Counted from the stretch's first letter, positions 33,021 to 42,477 are shown. The stretch is DNA of 64,000 bases from G963665925 sp963665925 (GCA_963665925.1 OY762511.1:1302001-1366000), one strand, 5' to 3'. A program made the numbers and translations. The notes: generated by a model not told the origin, from the sequence alone.

Positions 33021-34772
33021 ATGAACATCAGTATGGTCATTCCAACATATTGGTCACGGGAGAAGAATGATCCATGGCATGAAGGCGATGCTGTATACGA
33101 CCATCCAACGCCTCTAGACGGAGATGACACCCTTGGCAGGACGTTGGAAAGCATCAAGAATCTCAAGAATAAGAATTTCAAACTGATCATCCCCGTTTGT
33201 CCAACGGCAGATGATGTCGAGGATGCGGCTGAAAAGCGGGTGCGGGACATTGTCAGAAAAGCCAATCTCGATATTGATGTTTATCTCTTTACGCAGAACA
33301 ATCTGAGAAGCATCAAGGCGTTTTTGCGCGAACACGGACTGAGTGAACGCGCCAATGAACTCCTCAACCAAAAAGGCTATTCCAATGTCCGCAACATATG
33401 CCTCTACACGGCACAGCTGCTTTCGTCCGATGTGACCATTCTCATTGATGATGATGAAGTCTTTGAGAACCCGGAATGGGTGGACATGGCGACGGAATTT
33501 ATCGGCAAGCGTATTTACGGCAAGAGCATCTATGGCGTTGCCGGATATTATCTGAACAAGTACGATGAGTTTTATGACGATGTCGATATTGTACCTTGGA
33601 TGACCTACTGGAACCGGTTTGGTTCCAAAACCAAGGCCTTTGATAAAATTATCGGCTGTGAGCCGCGGCTCAAGGTGACACCGTTCGCATTTGGCGGGGC
33701 CATGGTCATTCATAAGAATCTCTTCCGCATGGTGCCATTTGACAGTACAGTCACCCGGGGTGAGGATATTGACTATGTGCTGAACTCCAAAATGTTTGGG
33801 TATGATTTCTTCCTGGACAACAAGCTCAGCATCAAGCACCTGCCGCCAAAGAAAAACCATCCGATCTGGAAGCGATTCAGAGAGGATATCTACAGATTTC
33901 TCTATGAACAGGCCAAGATCAACTCACAATATGAAGTCAACAATATGAACCGTGTGACGCCGGAAGATTTTGACCCCTATCCTGGGGATTTCATGAAGAC
34001 GGACCTTGAAGACAAGATTTTCAAGACCAATATGCTGCTGGCCCTTGAGTACTTGTCAGAAGGCAATATTGAAGGCTGCCGGGAGTCAATTCGAAACGTG
34101 TATCTGAGCAAGTACGAGGCGCTTCCTAAAATTGATCCGTTCACAGAGTACCGTAAGAAGCAGAAGGACTGGACCAAGCTGATTGAAATGACCATCAAGC
34201 ACCGTCAGGTGCTTCGAAAGGAAATTGAAACCAACAACGTTTCACGGGTGGTCTACGATATCGATCATGACAAGTACGAGAAAATGTCCAAGCGGGTTAT
34301 CGTTGAAAACCTTCATAAGTTCAGGTCCTTCGAAAACTTTACAGATACTGAGCTTGCAAGACTTGCCCAAGTTACCAGAATGCAGGCCTTCAACACAGAT
34401 GAGCGTCTCTTTAAGGAAGGCAGCGATAATCTTAACCTGTTTATGATTCTCAAAGGCTGTGTGCGTATTGTCAAATACAATGACAGCGACGAAGAGGTTC
34501 TTCTCGGAACCGTCTGCAGCAATGGGATCATCGGCGAGACCTTCCTCGTTCAGGATAAGAAGAAGTACAACTCTACAGGGCTTGCCAGCGAATTTGTTGA
34601 AGCCCTGATCATTTCGAAAAATGATTTGGAGCATCTCATGGAACATGAACCGGATTTGGGCAACAAACTCCTGATGATGTTCATCGATGCCCTGTACTTC
34701 AAACTCAACAGGACCAATATCGCCTTTAAGGAACAGCTGCAGCAGGATTCCAATCTATCTGAGATGAACTGA
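33021..34772 (+). CDS. GT-A glycosyltransferase fused to a cyclic-nucleotide-binding-type domain
   Basis: A 583-residue protein. Residues 1-300 are a GT-A glycosyltransferase: start ISMVIPTYW, acidic motif LIDDDEVF (143-145), GGAMVIHKNLF and TRGED (245-249). A helical linker covers about 300-430. Residues about 432-550 match the cAMP-receptor-type beta-barrel (FENFTDTELARLAQ, then LFKEGSDNLNLFMILKGCVRIVKY, then IIGETFLV). The conserved Gly-Glu of the phosphate cassette is there, but the Arg that contacts the cyclic phosphate is not seen. No helix-turn-helix follows. It suggests allosteric control of a sugar transferase. AAAGGAG precedes the ATG. Confidence 0.85.
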   Translation: MNISMVIPTYWSREKNDPWHEGDAVYDHPTPLDGDDTLGRTLESIKNLKNKNFKLIIPVCPTADDVEDAAEKRVRDIVRKANLDIDVYLFTQNNLRSIKAFLREHGLSERANELLNQKGYSNVRNICLYTAQLLSSDVTILIDDDEVFENPEWVDMATEFIGKRIYGKSIYGVAGYYLNKYDEFYDDVDIVPWMTYWNRFGSKTKAFDKIIGCEPRLKVTPFAFGGAMVIHKNLFRMVPFDSTVTRGEDIDYVLNSKMFGYDFFLDNKLSIKHLPPKKNHPIWKRFREDIYRFLYEQAKINSQYEVNNMNRVTPEDFDPYPGDFMKTDLEDKIFKTNMLLALEYLSEGNIEGCRESIRNVYLSKYEALPKIDPFTEYRKKQKDWTKLIEMTIKHRQVLRKEIETNNVSRVVYDIDHDKYEKMSKRVIVENLHKFRSFENFTDTELARLAQVTRMQAFNTDERLFKEGSDNLNLFMILKGCVRIVKYNDSDEEVLLGTVCSNGIIGETFLVQDKKKYNSTGLASEFVEALIISKNDLEHLMEHEPDLGNKLLMMFIDALYFKLNRTNIAFKEQLQQDSNLSEMN

Positions 34773-34823
34773 TGCGCCTGTTCAGGGCATGCCTGTGACA
34801 GCGTGAAATAATAATGGAAATTG

Positions 34824-34875
34824 AAAAGGACCGCCGGATCGACCCTCTTGAGAGAGGCGGTTCAGCGGTCCTTTA
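34824..34875. terminator. Bidirectional terminator
   Basis: AAAGGACCGC pairs with GCGGTCCTTT; A and T runs on both sides. It separates the glycosyltransferase cluster from convergent pepV. Confidence 0.85.
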
Positions 34876-34888
34876 TTGTCTTCAAGGC

Positions 34889-36274
34889 TTAGCGTGTCAG
34901 CTTGTAAAGCGCATTTGCATAAATGCGTGTCATTGTGCTGAGGTCTTCAAGCTCAATGAACTCGTTTTTCTGGTGTGCTGTTTCCTCTTTGCCTGGGAAA
35001 AGCGGGCCGAAGGCAACTGCGTTTTTCATGGACCGTGCATAGGTTCCACCGCCGATGGTGATTGCAGGTGTAGTATCTCCAGTGACTTGACTGTAGGTAT
35101 CCATGAGGGCTGTAATGAGCTCGTGGTCTGGCGGCAGATATATTGGCGCCAGATGGTCGTGCTTGACCACTTGAATATCTGTAAGCTCAAGGGCTTTTTC
35201 AAGGCCTTCATAGACCGTATCATCACTCAGGGTGATGGGATAACGTACATTCACACTGATACGGCCTTCGTTCTCACTGAAGTTGATAACGCCAACGTTG
35301 AAAACCAGCTTCCCGTATTCATCTTCCAGTCCGCAGCCGATGTTTTGACCGTTGTAATCCAGCCCGATCAGACGTGCGTAATCACGGACGAAATTAGTAA
35401 CGTCTCCGATTTGCAGGTCTATGTAGTTGAGGAAATCCATAAGGTATGAAATGGCGTTTTTACCTGCGCCAGGTGTACTGCCGTGCGCAGATACACCATA
35501 GGACTGGATGATTGTAACGTCGCCTTCTTTAACCATTTTAAGGGATGCATCCTTATCGCTGTTGTAGGCTTCAAGAATGTGTCCGATTTCCTCTGTGACT
35601 TTCAGGTGTGCTTCAGCGTAGTCAGGCACCATGTTGGGTGCATTTCCGCCTGTCACTTTAAGTATTTCTATGCCGCCATCCGCAATGCGGTCGTTGAATT
35701 TTTTGACCAGGTCGAAGACCAGAATGCCCATTTCGCCATGGATTGCCGGAAAATCCGCGTCGGGTGTAAAGCCCATAGTCGGTGTTTCCTCATGGTCCAT
35801 ATAATAGTTGATGCCCTTCCAGCCAGTTTCTTCATTGGTTCCAAGAATAAGACGAATCCGTTTGTTGACAGGTGCGCCGACGTCCTTTAATAGCTTCATA
35901 GCATAGAGCGCAGAAACCGCGGGTCCTTTGTTGTCAATGGTGCCACGACCATAGATACGGCCATTCTCAATGGTGCCGCCATAGGGTTCGAAGTCCCAGT
36001 TAGAGCCTTCGGGAACCACATCAAGGTGTGCCAGAACAGCAAGAATATCTTCGCCCTCTCCAAATTCAATGTGTCCGGCATAATTATCGACATTTTTTAC
36101 AGCAAAGCCCATGCTTTCGCCGAGCCTTAGTGTGTACTCAAGCGCATCCTGGACGCCTTTTCCAAAGGGCATATCGCCATCGGCAGGCGCTTCCACGCTC
36201 TTGATCTGTACGAGACCCTGAATGTCTTTGACAAGATCATTCATGATGCCATCCACTTGTTCTTTAAAATCCAT
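34889..36274 (-). CDS. pepV: Dipeptidase PepV-like (M20 family)
   Basis: A 461-residue metallopeptidase of the PepV branch of M20. The first metal motif is LAHLDVVP, then GRGTIDNKGP with the bridging Asp, then GTNEETGW with catalytic Glu-Glu. A dimer/lid domain lies in the middle (about 185-370). It hydrolyses dipeptides in the cytoplasm. GGGGGA lies upstream of ATG 36274, and a longer in-frame start at 36337 would read through a hairpin and has no site, so I use 36274. It is separated by about 170 bases from the nqr operon on the same strand; they may or may not share transcripts. Confidence 0.95.
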   Translation of the reverse strand: MDFKEQVDGIMNDLVKDIQGLVQIKSVEAPADGDMPFGKGVQDALEYTLRLGESMGFAVKNVDNYAGHIEFGEGEDILAVLAHLDVVPEGSNWDFEPYGGTIENGRIYGRGTIDNKGPAVSALYAMKLLKDVGAPVNKRIRLILGTNEETGWKGINYYMDHEETPTMGFTPDADFPAIHGEMGILVFDLVKKFNDRIADGGIEILKVTGGNAPNMVPDYAEAHLKVTEEIGHILEAYNSDKDASLKMVKEGDVTIIQSYGVSAHGSTPGAGKNAISYLMDFLNYIDLQIGDVTNFVRDYARLIGLDYNGQNIGCGLEDEYGKLVFNVGVINFSENEGRISVNVRYPITLSDDTVYEGLEKALELTDIQVVKHDHLAPIYLPPDHELITALMDTYSQVTGDTTPAITIGGGTYARSMKNAVAFGPLFPGKEETAHQKNEFIELEDLSTMTRIYANALYKLTR

Positions 36275-36447
36275 TCCTATTCCCCCAATCTTATTTGCCC
36301 ATGTCCGAGTGCATGGGCGCATCGCAGCAAGACCCATCGAGCCTGTATCGAGAGGCCTTTATAAAAACGGATATGCCTGTATGCTGCATCAGGCTTGTCC
36401 TACTGTCTATTGTAATATTTTTTAGGAAGCTTGTACATGAAGACACC

Positions 36448-37548
36448 TTACTCGAACTTGTCATAGTAGATGTGCTCTTCAGGCATGCCTTTTTCACTTA
36501 GCCGGTCGACAACAGCATCTATGACTTTTGGACTGCCGCACAGATAGGCTTCAGCCGTGCTTGCATCCTCCACATATTTTTCAATAAGGTCAGTGACCCG
36601 CCCTTCGTCCCCGGCCCACTGGTCCTCATCCCTCGGACGCGATAGGCAGCAGACGAGTTTGAAATTTGGGATTTCCCCTTCGAGAGCCTTTAGGGTGTCC
36701 ATCATATAAAGGTCATCTCCAGAACGCGCTCCAAAAAAGAAGGTGACTTTTCGATCGATTTTTTCATCGCGCATGTATTTGAGAATGGACATAATGGGCG
36801 CCATGCCTGTTCCTACGGCAACCATGTACATGTCTCTATCATTGTGATGATAGTAGAAGTCTCCAAATGGCCCGATTACAGTGAGCCTGTCATCCAGTCT
36901 GAGGTGCTGATGAACATAGGTCGTTGCAACACCCTCAGGCACATAACCTATGAAGAGCTCGATAGCCTTCTTATCACTGGGCGCAGAAGCGATGGAGTAG
37001 GCCCTGTAAACATCCTCGTCATTGCCGGGATACATGGGGGCGAGTATCTGTATGTACTGGCCGGGTTTGAACTCGATTTCCTTGTCGTCGGTAAGCTCCA
37101 GTCTAAGATGCAGGATTTTGGGCGTGACGAGGTTGAGCTTTGTGACCAGATAGTCGTACTGACGCACATTGAAAAGCTCCTCGGGAATTCGAATGTGGAT
37201 TTCCTCTTTGACTTTGACCTGGCAGGAGAGTCGGACCCCTTCCTCTTGCTCTTCTGGGGTCACGTAACCAGCTTCGGTGGGCAGAAATTGTCCGCCACCC
37301 GCACTGACATGAACCTTGCAGTAGCCGCAGCTGCCCTTGCCGCCACAGGCGGAAGGAATGAAAATCTCTTCAGAAATCAGTGTGGACAGGAGTGTGTCCC
37401 CACCTTCCACTGAATACTCCTTTTCGTCGTTGATCACGAGCTTTTGTTCCCCGTAGTTGGCAATCGTCCGGTTGGCGATGGAGAGCAGGAGTGCCAAAAG
37501 GCCGGAGATTCCAGAAACAACGAGGACCTGTGTCATAATGGATTGCAT
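36448..37548 (-). CDS. nqrF: NqrF-like NADH-oxidising subunit (2Fe-2S, FAD, NAD domains)
   Basis: A 366-residue protein. There is one N-terminal membrane helix (about 5-25). A 2Fe-2S ferredoxin domain follows with C-x5-C-x2-C in SACGGKGSCGYC and a later Cys in RLSCQV. Then comes a ferredoxin reductase module with RAYSIAS for FAD, GTGMAPIMSIL for NAD, and the terminal YYDKFE. It matches NqrF of the Na+-translocating NADH:quinone reductase, the electron-entry subunit. It is the last gene of the nqrBCDEF-like operon, with AAGGAGG before ATG 37548. Rnf systems use RnfC/RnfB here instead, so this is Nqr-like at the input side. Confidence 0.92.
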   Translation of the reverse strand: MQSIMTQVLVVSGISGLLALLLSIANRTIANYGEQKLVINDEKEYSVEGGDTLLSTLISEEIFIPSACGGKGSCGYCKVHVSAGGGQFLPTEAGYVTPEEQEEGVRLSCQVKVKEEIHIRIPEELFNVRQYDYLVTKLNLVTPKILHLRLELTDDKEIEFKPGQYIQILAPMYPGNDEDVYRAYSIASAPSDKKAIELFIGYVPEGVATTYVHQHLRLDDRLTVIGPFGDFYYHHNDRDMYMVAVGTGMAPIMSILKYMRDEKIDRKVTFFFGARSGDDLYMMDTLKALEGEIPNFKLVCCLSRPRDEDQWAGDEGRVTDLIEKYVEDASTAEAYLCGSPKVIDAVVDRLSEKGMPEEHIYYDKFE

Positions 37549-37562
37549 AGGTACACCTCCTT

Positions 37563-38153
37563 TTACTGAATTTGAACCATGCCTGAAAATCCGATGAAGG
37601 CAAGTGCCATGAGCCCTGTAATGATAAGGGTTATGCCTGGTCCCTCAAGGCCCTTGGGAAGCGGATTGTTGCGGATGCGCTTTCTGATTCCTGCCAGCAT
37701 GACAATGGCAAGGGTCCATCCAAGGCCAGATCCCAGACCAAAAGCCATTGACTGCAGGAGGCTGTAGTTACGGATGACCATGAAAAGGGAAACGCCCAGT
37801 ATGGCACAGTTTACGGTTATGAGTGGCAGAAATATGCCCAGTGCGTAGTAGAGGGTCTGAAAATAACGGTCAATAATCATTTCTACAAGCTGCACAAAGG
37901 CGGCGATGACGATGATGAACAATATGTACCGCAAGTATTCAATGCCCAGAGGCACGAGAATATAATGATAAACCAGATAATTGAGCAGTGTGGTGAAGGT
38001 AAGCACAAAGGTGACGGCTTGCCCAAGGCTCAGGGAGGTTTTGATCTCGCTTGAAACGGCGATGAAGGAACACATGCCGAGGAAATTGGAGAGGATCATA
38101 TTGTTGGTGAAAATAGCTGCGAAGAAAATCACAAATGGGTTTATTTCAATCAT
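37563..38153 (-). CDS. nqrE: NqrE/RnfA-family membrane subunit
   Basis: A 196-residue protein with six membrane helices. The typical start TNNMILSNFLGMCSFIAVS contains the Cys that, with one in the partner subunit, holds the in-membrane iron centre. A second half-repeat shows ITVNCAILGVSLFMV. This is the E subunit of Nqr or A subunit of Rnf; I name it nqrE because the operon ends in nqrF. Its start overlaps the stop of nqrD by four bases. It forms part of the ion-conducting membrane core. Confidence 0.93.
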   Translation of the reverse strand: MIEINPFVIFFAAIFTNNMILSNFLGMCSFIAVSSEIKTSLSLGQAVTFVLTFTTLLNYLVYHYILVPLGIEYLRYILFIIVIAAFVQLVEMIIDRYFQTLYYALGIFLPLITVNCAILGVSLFMVIRNYSLLQSMAFGLGSGLGWTLAIVMLAGIRKRIRNNPLPKGLEGPGITLIITGLMALAFIGFSGMVQIQ

Positions 38154-38773
38154 GCAGAGACACCTCCTTTTTCATCCGCTTCATCTGAAAGGTAACGTTT
38201 GGTAATCCAGATCACAATACCCAGCATGAAAAATGCACCGGGTGGCATAATCATCAGGGTCCAGCTGACCCAGTTGGGACCGAGAACCTGTATGCCGAAT
38301 AGGGAGCCGAATCCCAGGAGTTCTCTGAAAAATGCAATGAAAAGAAGGACAAGGGCATAGCCAATGCCATTTGCAAGACCATCGAAGAAGGACGGTATCG
38401 GCGGGTTGAACTGGGCGAAAGCTTCAGCGCGTCCCATAATGATGCAGTTGGTTATGATGAGTCCTACATAAGGCCCAAGGGCCTCACTCATGGCGGGCAT
38501 ATATGCCTTGAGAAAAATATCTACAATGATGACGTAGCCGGAAATAATCAGGGTCTGGACCATCATCCGAATGTGCTTTGGCGTGTGTGATCTGAGCAGA
38601 GACACCGTCATGGAAGACAGGCTTGTAACAAACATGAGGCCGACACCCATAACCAAGGAGTTCATCATAAGATTGGTGACCGCAAGCGCTGAACAGATTC
38701 CAAGAATCTGGCGATATACGGGATTTTCCTTCCATACACCAAGGGTGAATATTTTACTTGTTTTAATAGCCAT
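38150..38773 (-). CDS. nqrD: NqrD/RnfE-family membrane subunit
   Basis: A 207-residue protein with six membrane helices, paralogous to NqrE. The conserved Cys positions lie in LGICSALAVTNLMMNSLVMG and LIITNCIIMGRAEAFA, the latter typical of NqrD/RnfE. Together with NqrE it forms the pseudo-symmetrical pair carrying the in-membrane iron-sulfur centre. Its ATG overlaps the nqrC stop by one base (TAATG type). It is embedded in the operon with no gaps. Confidence 0.93.
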   Translation of the reverse strand: MAIKTSKIFTLGVWKENPVYRQILGICSALAVTNLMMNSLVMGVGLMFVTSLSSMTVSLLRSHTPKHIRMMVQTLIISGYVIIVDIFLKAYMPAMSEALGPYVGLIITNCIIMGRAEAFAQFNPPIPSFFDGLANGIGYALVLLFIAFFRELLGFGSLFGIQVLGPNWVSWTLMIMPPGAFFMLGIVIWITKRYLSDEADEKGGVSA

Positions 38774-39387
38774 TAGAGCGCCCCCTTAATGTTGTTCTCA
38801 ATATGGTTCAGGGCTTCGTTCAGCATATTGCGAACGGCCTGAGAGGTGAGTGTCGCACCGGTGATGGCATCTGCATTGCCGCCGTCTGAAGGCCTGTAGA
38901 CAATGGACTGGTCTGAAATGACAATGCCGCGAAACTGCTCGCGAAACCAGAGTTCTGAAATACGGCCGCCCAGCCCGGGCGTTTCCGCATGCTTAATGAA
39001 ATCCATGCCTAGGACCTCGTTAAAATCCGGTGTGACTGCAACATAGCCCCAGATGGTGCCCCAAAGGCCGGAACCTGAAAACGGGAATGCGTAGCCGAGG
39101 ACATCTTGACCACGAGCGGCTATGTAATAGCTTGTTCCATCAAGGGTCTTTTCTGAAATTGTGCTTTCATAAAGAGCCTGAATATCTGCCATTTCTTCCG
39201 GTACGTCAAGACCGAAAGCATAGAGCAGACTCGCCTGGTTCTTGACAGACTCATGGGCGTGGATCCTGTCAATGGTAAAGGCGTTCAGTGAAGCAAGACC
39301 GCCGGTGAAAATCATAGTCAGCACGACCATGAAGACAACTGGGTAAACCAGGGGTTTCTTTTTCTTTTGATTTTTCTGATTAGGCAT
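38773..39387 (-). CDS. nqrC: NqrC/RnfG-family FMN-binding subunit
   Basis: A 204-residue protein. It has a basic cytoplasmic N-terminus, one membrane helix (about 13-36), and an extracytoplasmic FMN_bind domain. The flavinylation motif TGATLTS is at about 175-181, where FMN is linked to Thr. The length is closer to RnfG than to classical NqrC (about 260). It overlaps nqrB by eight bases. It passes electrons between the membrane flavins of the pump. Confidence 0.92.
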   Translation of the reverse strand: MPNQKNQKKKKPLVYPVVFMVVLTMIFTGGLASLNAFTIDRIHAHESVKNQASLLYAFGLDVPEEMADIQALYESTISEKTLDGTSYYIAARGQDVLGYAFPFSGSGLWGTIWGYVAVTPDFNEVLGMDFIKHAETPGLGGRISELWFREQFRGIVISDQSIVYRPSDGGNADAITGATLTSQAVRNMLNEALNHIENNIKGAL

Positions 39388-40360
39388 TCACAGCACCGCC
39401 CTTCTGTGCCTTGTCTTTGTCACGGGCCTGTTTTGCGCGCACGATTTCATCAAGCAGGGGGGCGACGGTATTGCCGATCAGAACGGCAAACATGACACCG
39501 CCGGCAAAGAGGGCAAAACCCCGAATAATGACGGTTACCGCCCCAATGAGAAGGCCATAGGCCCACCGCGCTTCCTTCGTTTTTGGCGATGAAATCGGGT
39601 CGGTTGCCATAAAGACAGCCGCGAAAAGAACCCCGCCGGATAAAAGTCCAAAAATCGGGCTTGGAACCTGTGAGACGCCAAGTAGATTGAAGACAAGGGA
39701 CATGGCTGTAAACCCGCCAAGGACACCGAGCATGGATTCCTTATGTGCTGTTTTTGTATAAAGAAGATAAATCCCAGCCACTGCTATAAGAAGTGCACTG
39801 GTTTCACCAATGGAGCCGGCAACATGGCCCGTCAGAAGGTCGAGGAGGGCGTGAAGCTCTCCAGTGCTTCGGTAGGACAGCATGGGTGTGGCTGTGCTGA
39901 CCGTATCCACCGGGTTTCCTATGTAAGTGGTGAGTCCGCTCAGCAGGGAGCTTCCAGCGGGTGCGGACCATTCAATGGTGAGAAACTTGGGAAAGGAGAC
40001 ATAAACAAAGGCTCTGGCCACAAGTGCCGGATTGAAGACGTTTCGTCCAAAGCCGCCGAAAACTTCCTTTCCAAAGACGATTCCAAAAATCATGCCGAGT
40101 GCGACCACCCAAAAGGGTGTTCTGGGTGGAAGGGTAAGTGCATATAGGATTGCAGACACAAAAACCGCTTCAGATACAGGCTTGCCTGTACTACGCTTGA
40201 AAAGCCACTCAGTGATGACGCCGCTTATGATGGCGGTCCCTATGACGGGAATCACGCGCCATCCGAAATTACAGACTGCCGCAAAGACAATGGGCGCCAG
40301 TGCGTAAAGAACTTTGCGCATGAGTGCCTGCTTCATGAATTTAACTGGTCCGATTTTCAT
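39380..40360 (-). CDS. nqrB: NqrB/RnfD-family membrane subunit
   Basis: A 326-residue protein with about eight to ten membrane helices. Family segments are FGRNVFNPALVARAF, then DTVSTATPML, where the second Thr of S-T-A-T is the expected FMN attachment site, and MATDPISSPKTKEARW. The length resembles RnfD more than NqrB. It is the first gene of the operon, behind GGGGGAG, and divergent from a methyltransferase gene. No nqrA or rnfC lies upstream or downstream in the window, which is unusual. The family and pump role are firm; the ion (Na+ or H+) cannot be told. Confidence 0.93.
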   Translation of the reverse strand: MKIGPVKFMKQALMRKVLYALAPIVFAAVCNFGWRVIPVIGTAIISGVITEWLFKRSTGKPVSEAVFVSAILYALTLPPRTPFWVVALGMIFGIVFGKEVFGGFGRNVFNPALVARAFVYVSFPKFLTIEWSAPAGSSLLSGLTTYIGNPVDTVSTATPMLSYRSTGELHALLDLLTGHVAGSIGETSALLIAVAGIYLLYTKTAHKESMLGVLGGFTAMSLVFNLLGVSQVPSPIFGLLSGGVLFAAVFMATDPISSPKTKEARWAYGLLIGAVTVIIRGFALFAGGVMFAVLIGNTVAPLLDEIVRAKQARDKDKAQKGGAVNA

Positions 40361-40556
40361 AAGTACTCCCCCTTAATTCTTCTGCTTCTCCTTCCAACTT
40401 TATGTATAATAGAATAGAGAACGGGTATAACCTGACTTGGAGTATACATACCCAAGGAATATGCAATAATAGCAGAAGAAGAAAAAAGTGGATATAAAAG
40501 GGGCGTGTTCCCTTCTGTCAGCAAGTGACAGTGTGCAATCAATATGGAGAATATTT

Positions 40557-41741
40557 ATGGAACGTATACATGAGATTATCGATGAAGTTTTTCAAAAGGA
40601 AAGCCTCTTATTTGCAGTACTCAGCAATGTGCATAAGGGTGCAGACATATCATACAAAAAGGTGGATATCAAACCGGTCCTAATCAAGGGTGATCGGCTC
40701 AATCAGATTGCCTACCACTCTGACAATAAGGTTCAGCATGAGAATTTGGATGGAGAGCAGGCTGCTGAAGCCGTTAAATCTTTAATGGGGAATTATTTCA
40801 AGCAGGCCATGTTCTATACCATAGATGCGGACTACCAGATACTTATCAGCAAAAAAGGAAAGGTCAAGATACTGAGAAAGCAGCCGACAAGAAATTCTGT
40901 CGATCTGAGTCATAATAGGAAAAAGGCGTATCTCTTATCTGAAGGTGTTCCCCATGATTTTCTTGTCAGACTGGGTGTCATGAACCGGGAGGGAAAGGTT
41001 CTGGCGAAAAAGTATGACAAGTTCAGACAGCTGAACCGTTATATTGAGATGGTGGCAGACTGTATTCCCCATCTGCCAAAGGACCGGGCAATCAATATCA
41101 TTGATTTCGGGTGCGGCAAGGCATACCTGACATTCGCCCTCTATTATTACCTGGTCAAGATCATGAATTATCAGGTGAATATCATCGGTCTGGATTTGAA
41201 GGCTGACGTCATAGAGTTTTGCAATGGTGTTGCCGAGGAGCTTGGCTACGACGGACTCAAGTTTCTTGAAGGGGACATTCGTGAGTATACACAGGACGGC
41301 GGTGTAGACATGGTGGTAACGCTCCATGCGTGTGATACCGCTACAGATGATGCCATGGTAAAGGCGGTCAACTGGGGGGCATCGGTTATTTTGGCAGTTC
41401 CGTGTTGTCAGCATGAGTTCTTCAAAAAAATTCATAACCCTGTCATGATGCCCATGGAGAAGCACGGCCTCATCAAGGAGCGTATGTCAGCCCTTGTGAC
41501 AGATAGTCTGCGTGCCAGTGTCCTGGAAATACTGGGGTATCAGGTGCAGGTTCTGGAATTCATTGATATGGAGCATACGCCGAAAAACATTCTGATCCGT
41601 GCATTCAAAAAAGAAGGCGACATTTCAAGGGCCATTGAAGAGTACAAGCACTTCAAGCAGTTCTGGCATCTGGAGCCTTATATCGAGCAGGCAATGGGAC
41701 ATCACTTTACACGACTGATACGTGATGGCGTGAAAAAGTAA
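40557..41741 (+). CDS. SAM-dependent methyltransferase (Methyltransf_32-like)
   Basis: A 394-residue protein. Residues about 1-130 form an alpha/beta N-terminal domain of unknown role. The class I methyltransferase core follows, with motif I NIIDFGCGKAYLTFALYYYL (about 175-195), motif II VNIIGLDLKADVIEFC, and GDIREYTQDGGVDMVVTLHACDT. The VTLHACDTATDDA and AVPCCQHEF segments are typical of the METTL25/Methyltransf_32 group, which may act on RNA or ribosomal protein. ATG 40557 follows a GGAG; GTG 40488 would add 23 residues and is less likely. It is 13 bases before yaaA and probably co-transcribed with it. Confidence 0.88.
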   Translation: MERIHEIIDEVFQKESLLFAVLSNVHKGADISYKKVDIKPVLIKGDRLNQIAYHSDNKVQHENLDGEQAAEAVKSLMGNYFKQAMFYTIDADYQILISKKGKVKILRKQPTRNSVDLSHNRKKAYLLSEGVPHDFLVRLGVMNREGKVLAKKYDKFRQLNRYIEMVADCIPHLPKDRAINIIDFGCGKAYLTFALYYYLVKIMNYQVNIIGLDLKADVIEFCNGVAEELGYDGLKFLEGDIREYTQDGGVDMVVTLHACDTATDDAMVKAVNWGASVILAVPCCQHEFFKKIHNPVMMPMEKHGLIKERMSALVTDSLRASVLEILGYQVQVLEFIDMEHTPKNILIRAFKKEGDISRAIEEYKHFKQFWHLEPYIEQAMGHHFTRLIRDGVKK

Positions 41742-41754
41742 ATGGAGGCATGAT

Positions 41755-42477
41755 GTGAAGGTAATCGTATCACCCAGCAAGGAGCAGCGCTTTGATGCCC
41801 AACCGGTAGATGACATGAAGATGCTGCCCTACCTTAAAAAGACAAGGGCACTCGTTCAAGAGATTCAGAAGCTTTCAATGGATGAGCTTGCCAAAGTCAT
41901 GAACATTAAAAGCGATCTGCTGACTTCTGTTTATGAAACTTATAGAAATTTTGGGCACACAGGGATTCTGCCTGCCATTCAGGCATACAGCGGAATTGCC
42001 TTCAGACAGATTCCCATAGAGACCTATTCGGACAGGGAACTGTATTATCTGGAAGACCATCTGAGAATTCTTTCAGCCATGTATGGCATACTGACACCGC
42101 TTACAGGAATCAGTGCCTACCGTTTGGACATGAAAATGAAAATTTTGGATGAGAGTTTATATGCCTATTGGAAAAAAGAACTGGGTGCCCCCTTCGATGA
42201 AGGGGAGACCATAGTTAATCTGGCATCTTCGGAGTTTTCAAAACTCATTAGGGTGCCAATGGTGACCGTGTCCTTCAAGGAATACAAGAAGGGCCTTTTG
42301 AAGACCATTGGAACCAATGCAAAAAAAGCGCGTGGGCAAATGGTGGATTTTATGGCAAAAAATCAAATTGAAGACATTGAGGTCCTCAAGACCTTTTCAG
42401 AGGATGGATGGCGCTTTGATGAGACACTGTCTGACAAGGCAGAGTTGATGTTTGTGAGGGGGGAGGCACATGAATAA
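41755..42477 (+). CDS. yaaA: YaaA/DUF328 peroxide stress protein
   Basis: A 240-residue protein of the YaaA (DUF328/UPF0246) family. The start is MKVIVSPSKEQRFD, the middle RILSAMYGILTPLTGISAYRLDMKMK, and the end NLASSEFSKLI then GQMVDFMAKN. E. coli YaaA lowers intracellular iron during peroxide stress and binds DNA. It starts at GTG 41755 with GGAGG six bases upstream. The next small gene overlaps its end by eight bases. Family membership is firm; the role here is by analogy. Confidence 0.94.
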   Translation: MKVIVSPSKEQRFDAQPVDDMKMLPYLKKTRALVQEIQKLSMDELAKVMNIKSDLLTSVYETYRNFGHTGILPAIQAYSGIAFRQIPIETYSDRELYYLEDHLRILSAMYGILTPLTGISAYRLDMKMKILDESLYAYWKKELGAPFDEGETIVNLASSEFSKLIRVPMVTVSFKEYKKGLLKTIGTNAKKARGQMVDFMAKNQIEDIEVLKTFSEDGWRFDETLSDKAELMFVRGEAHE

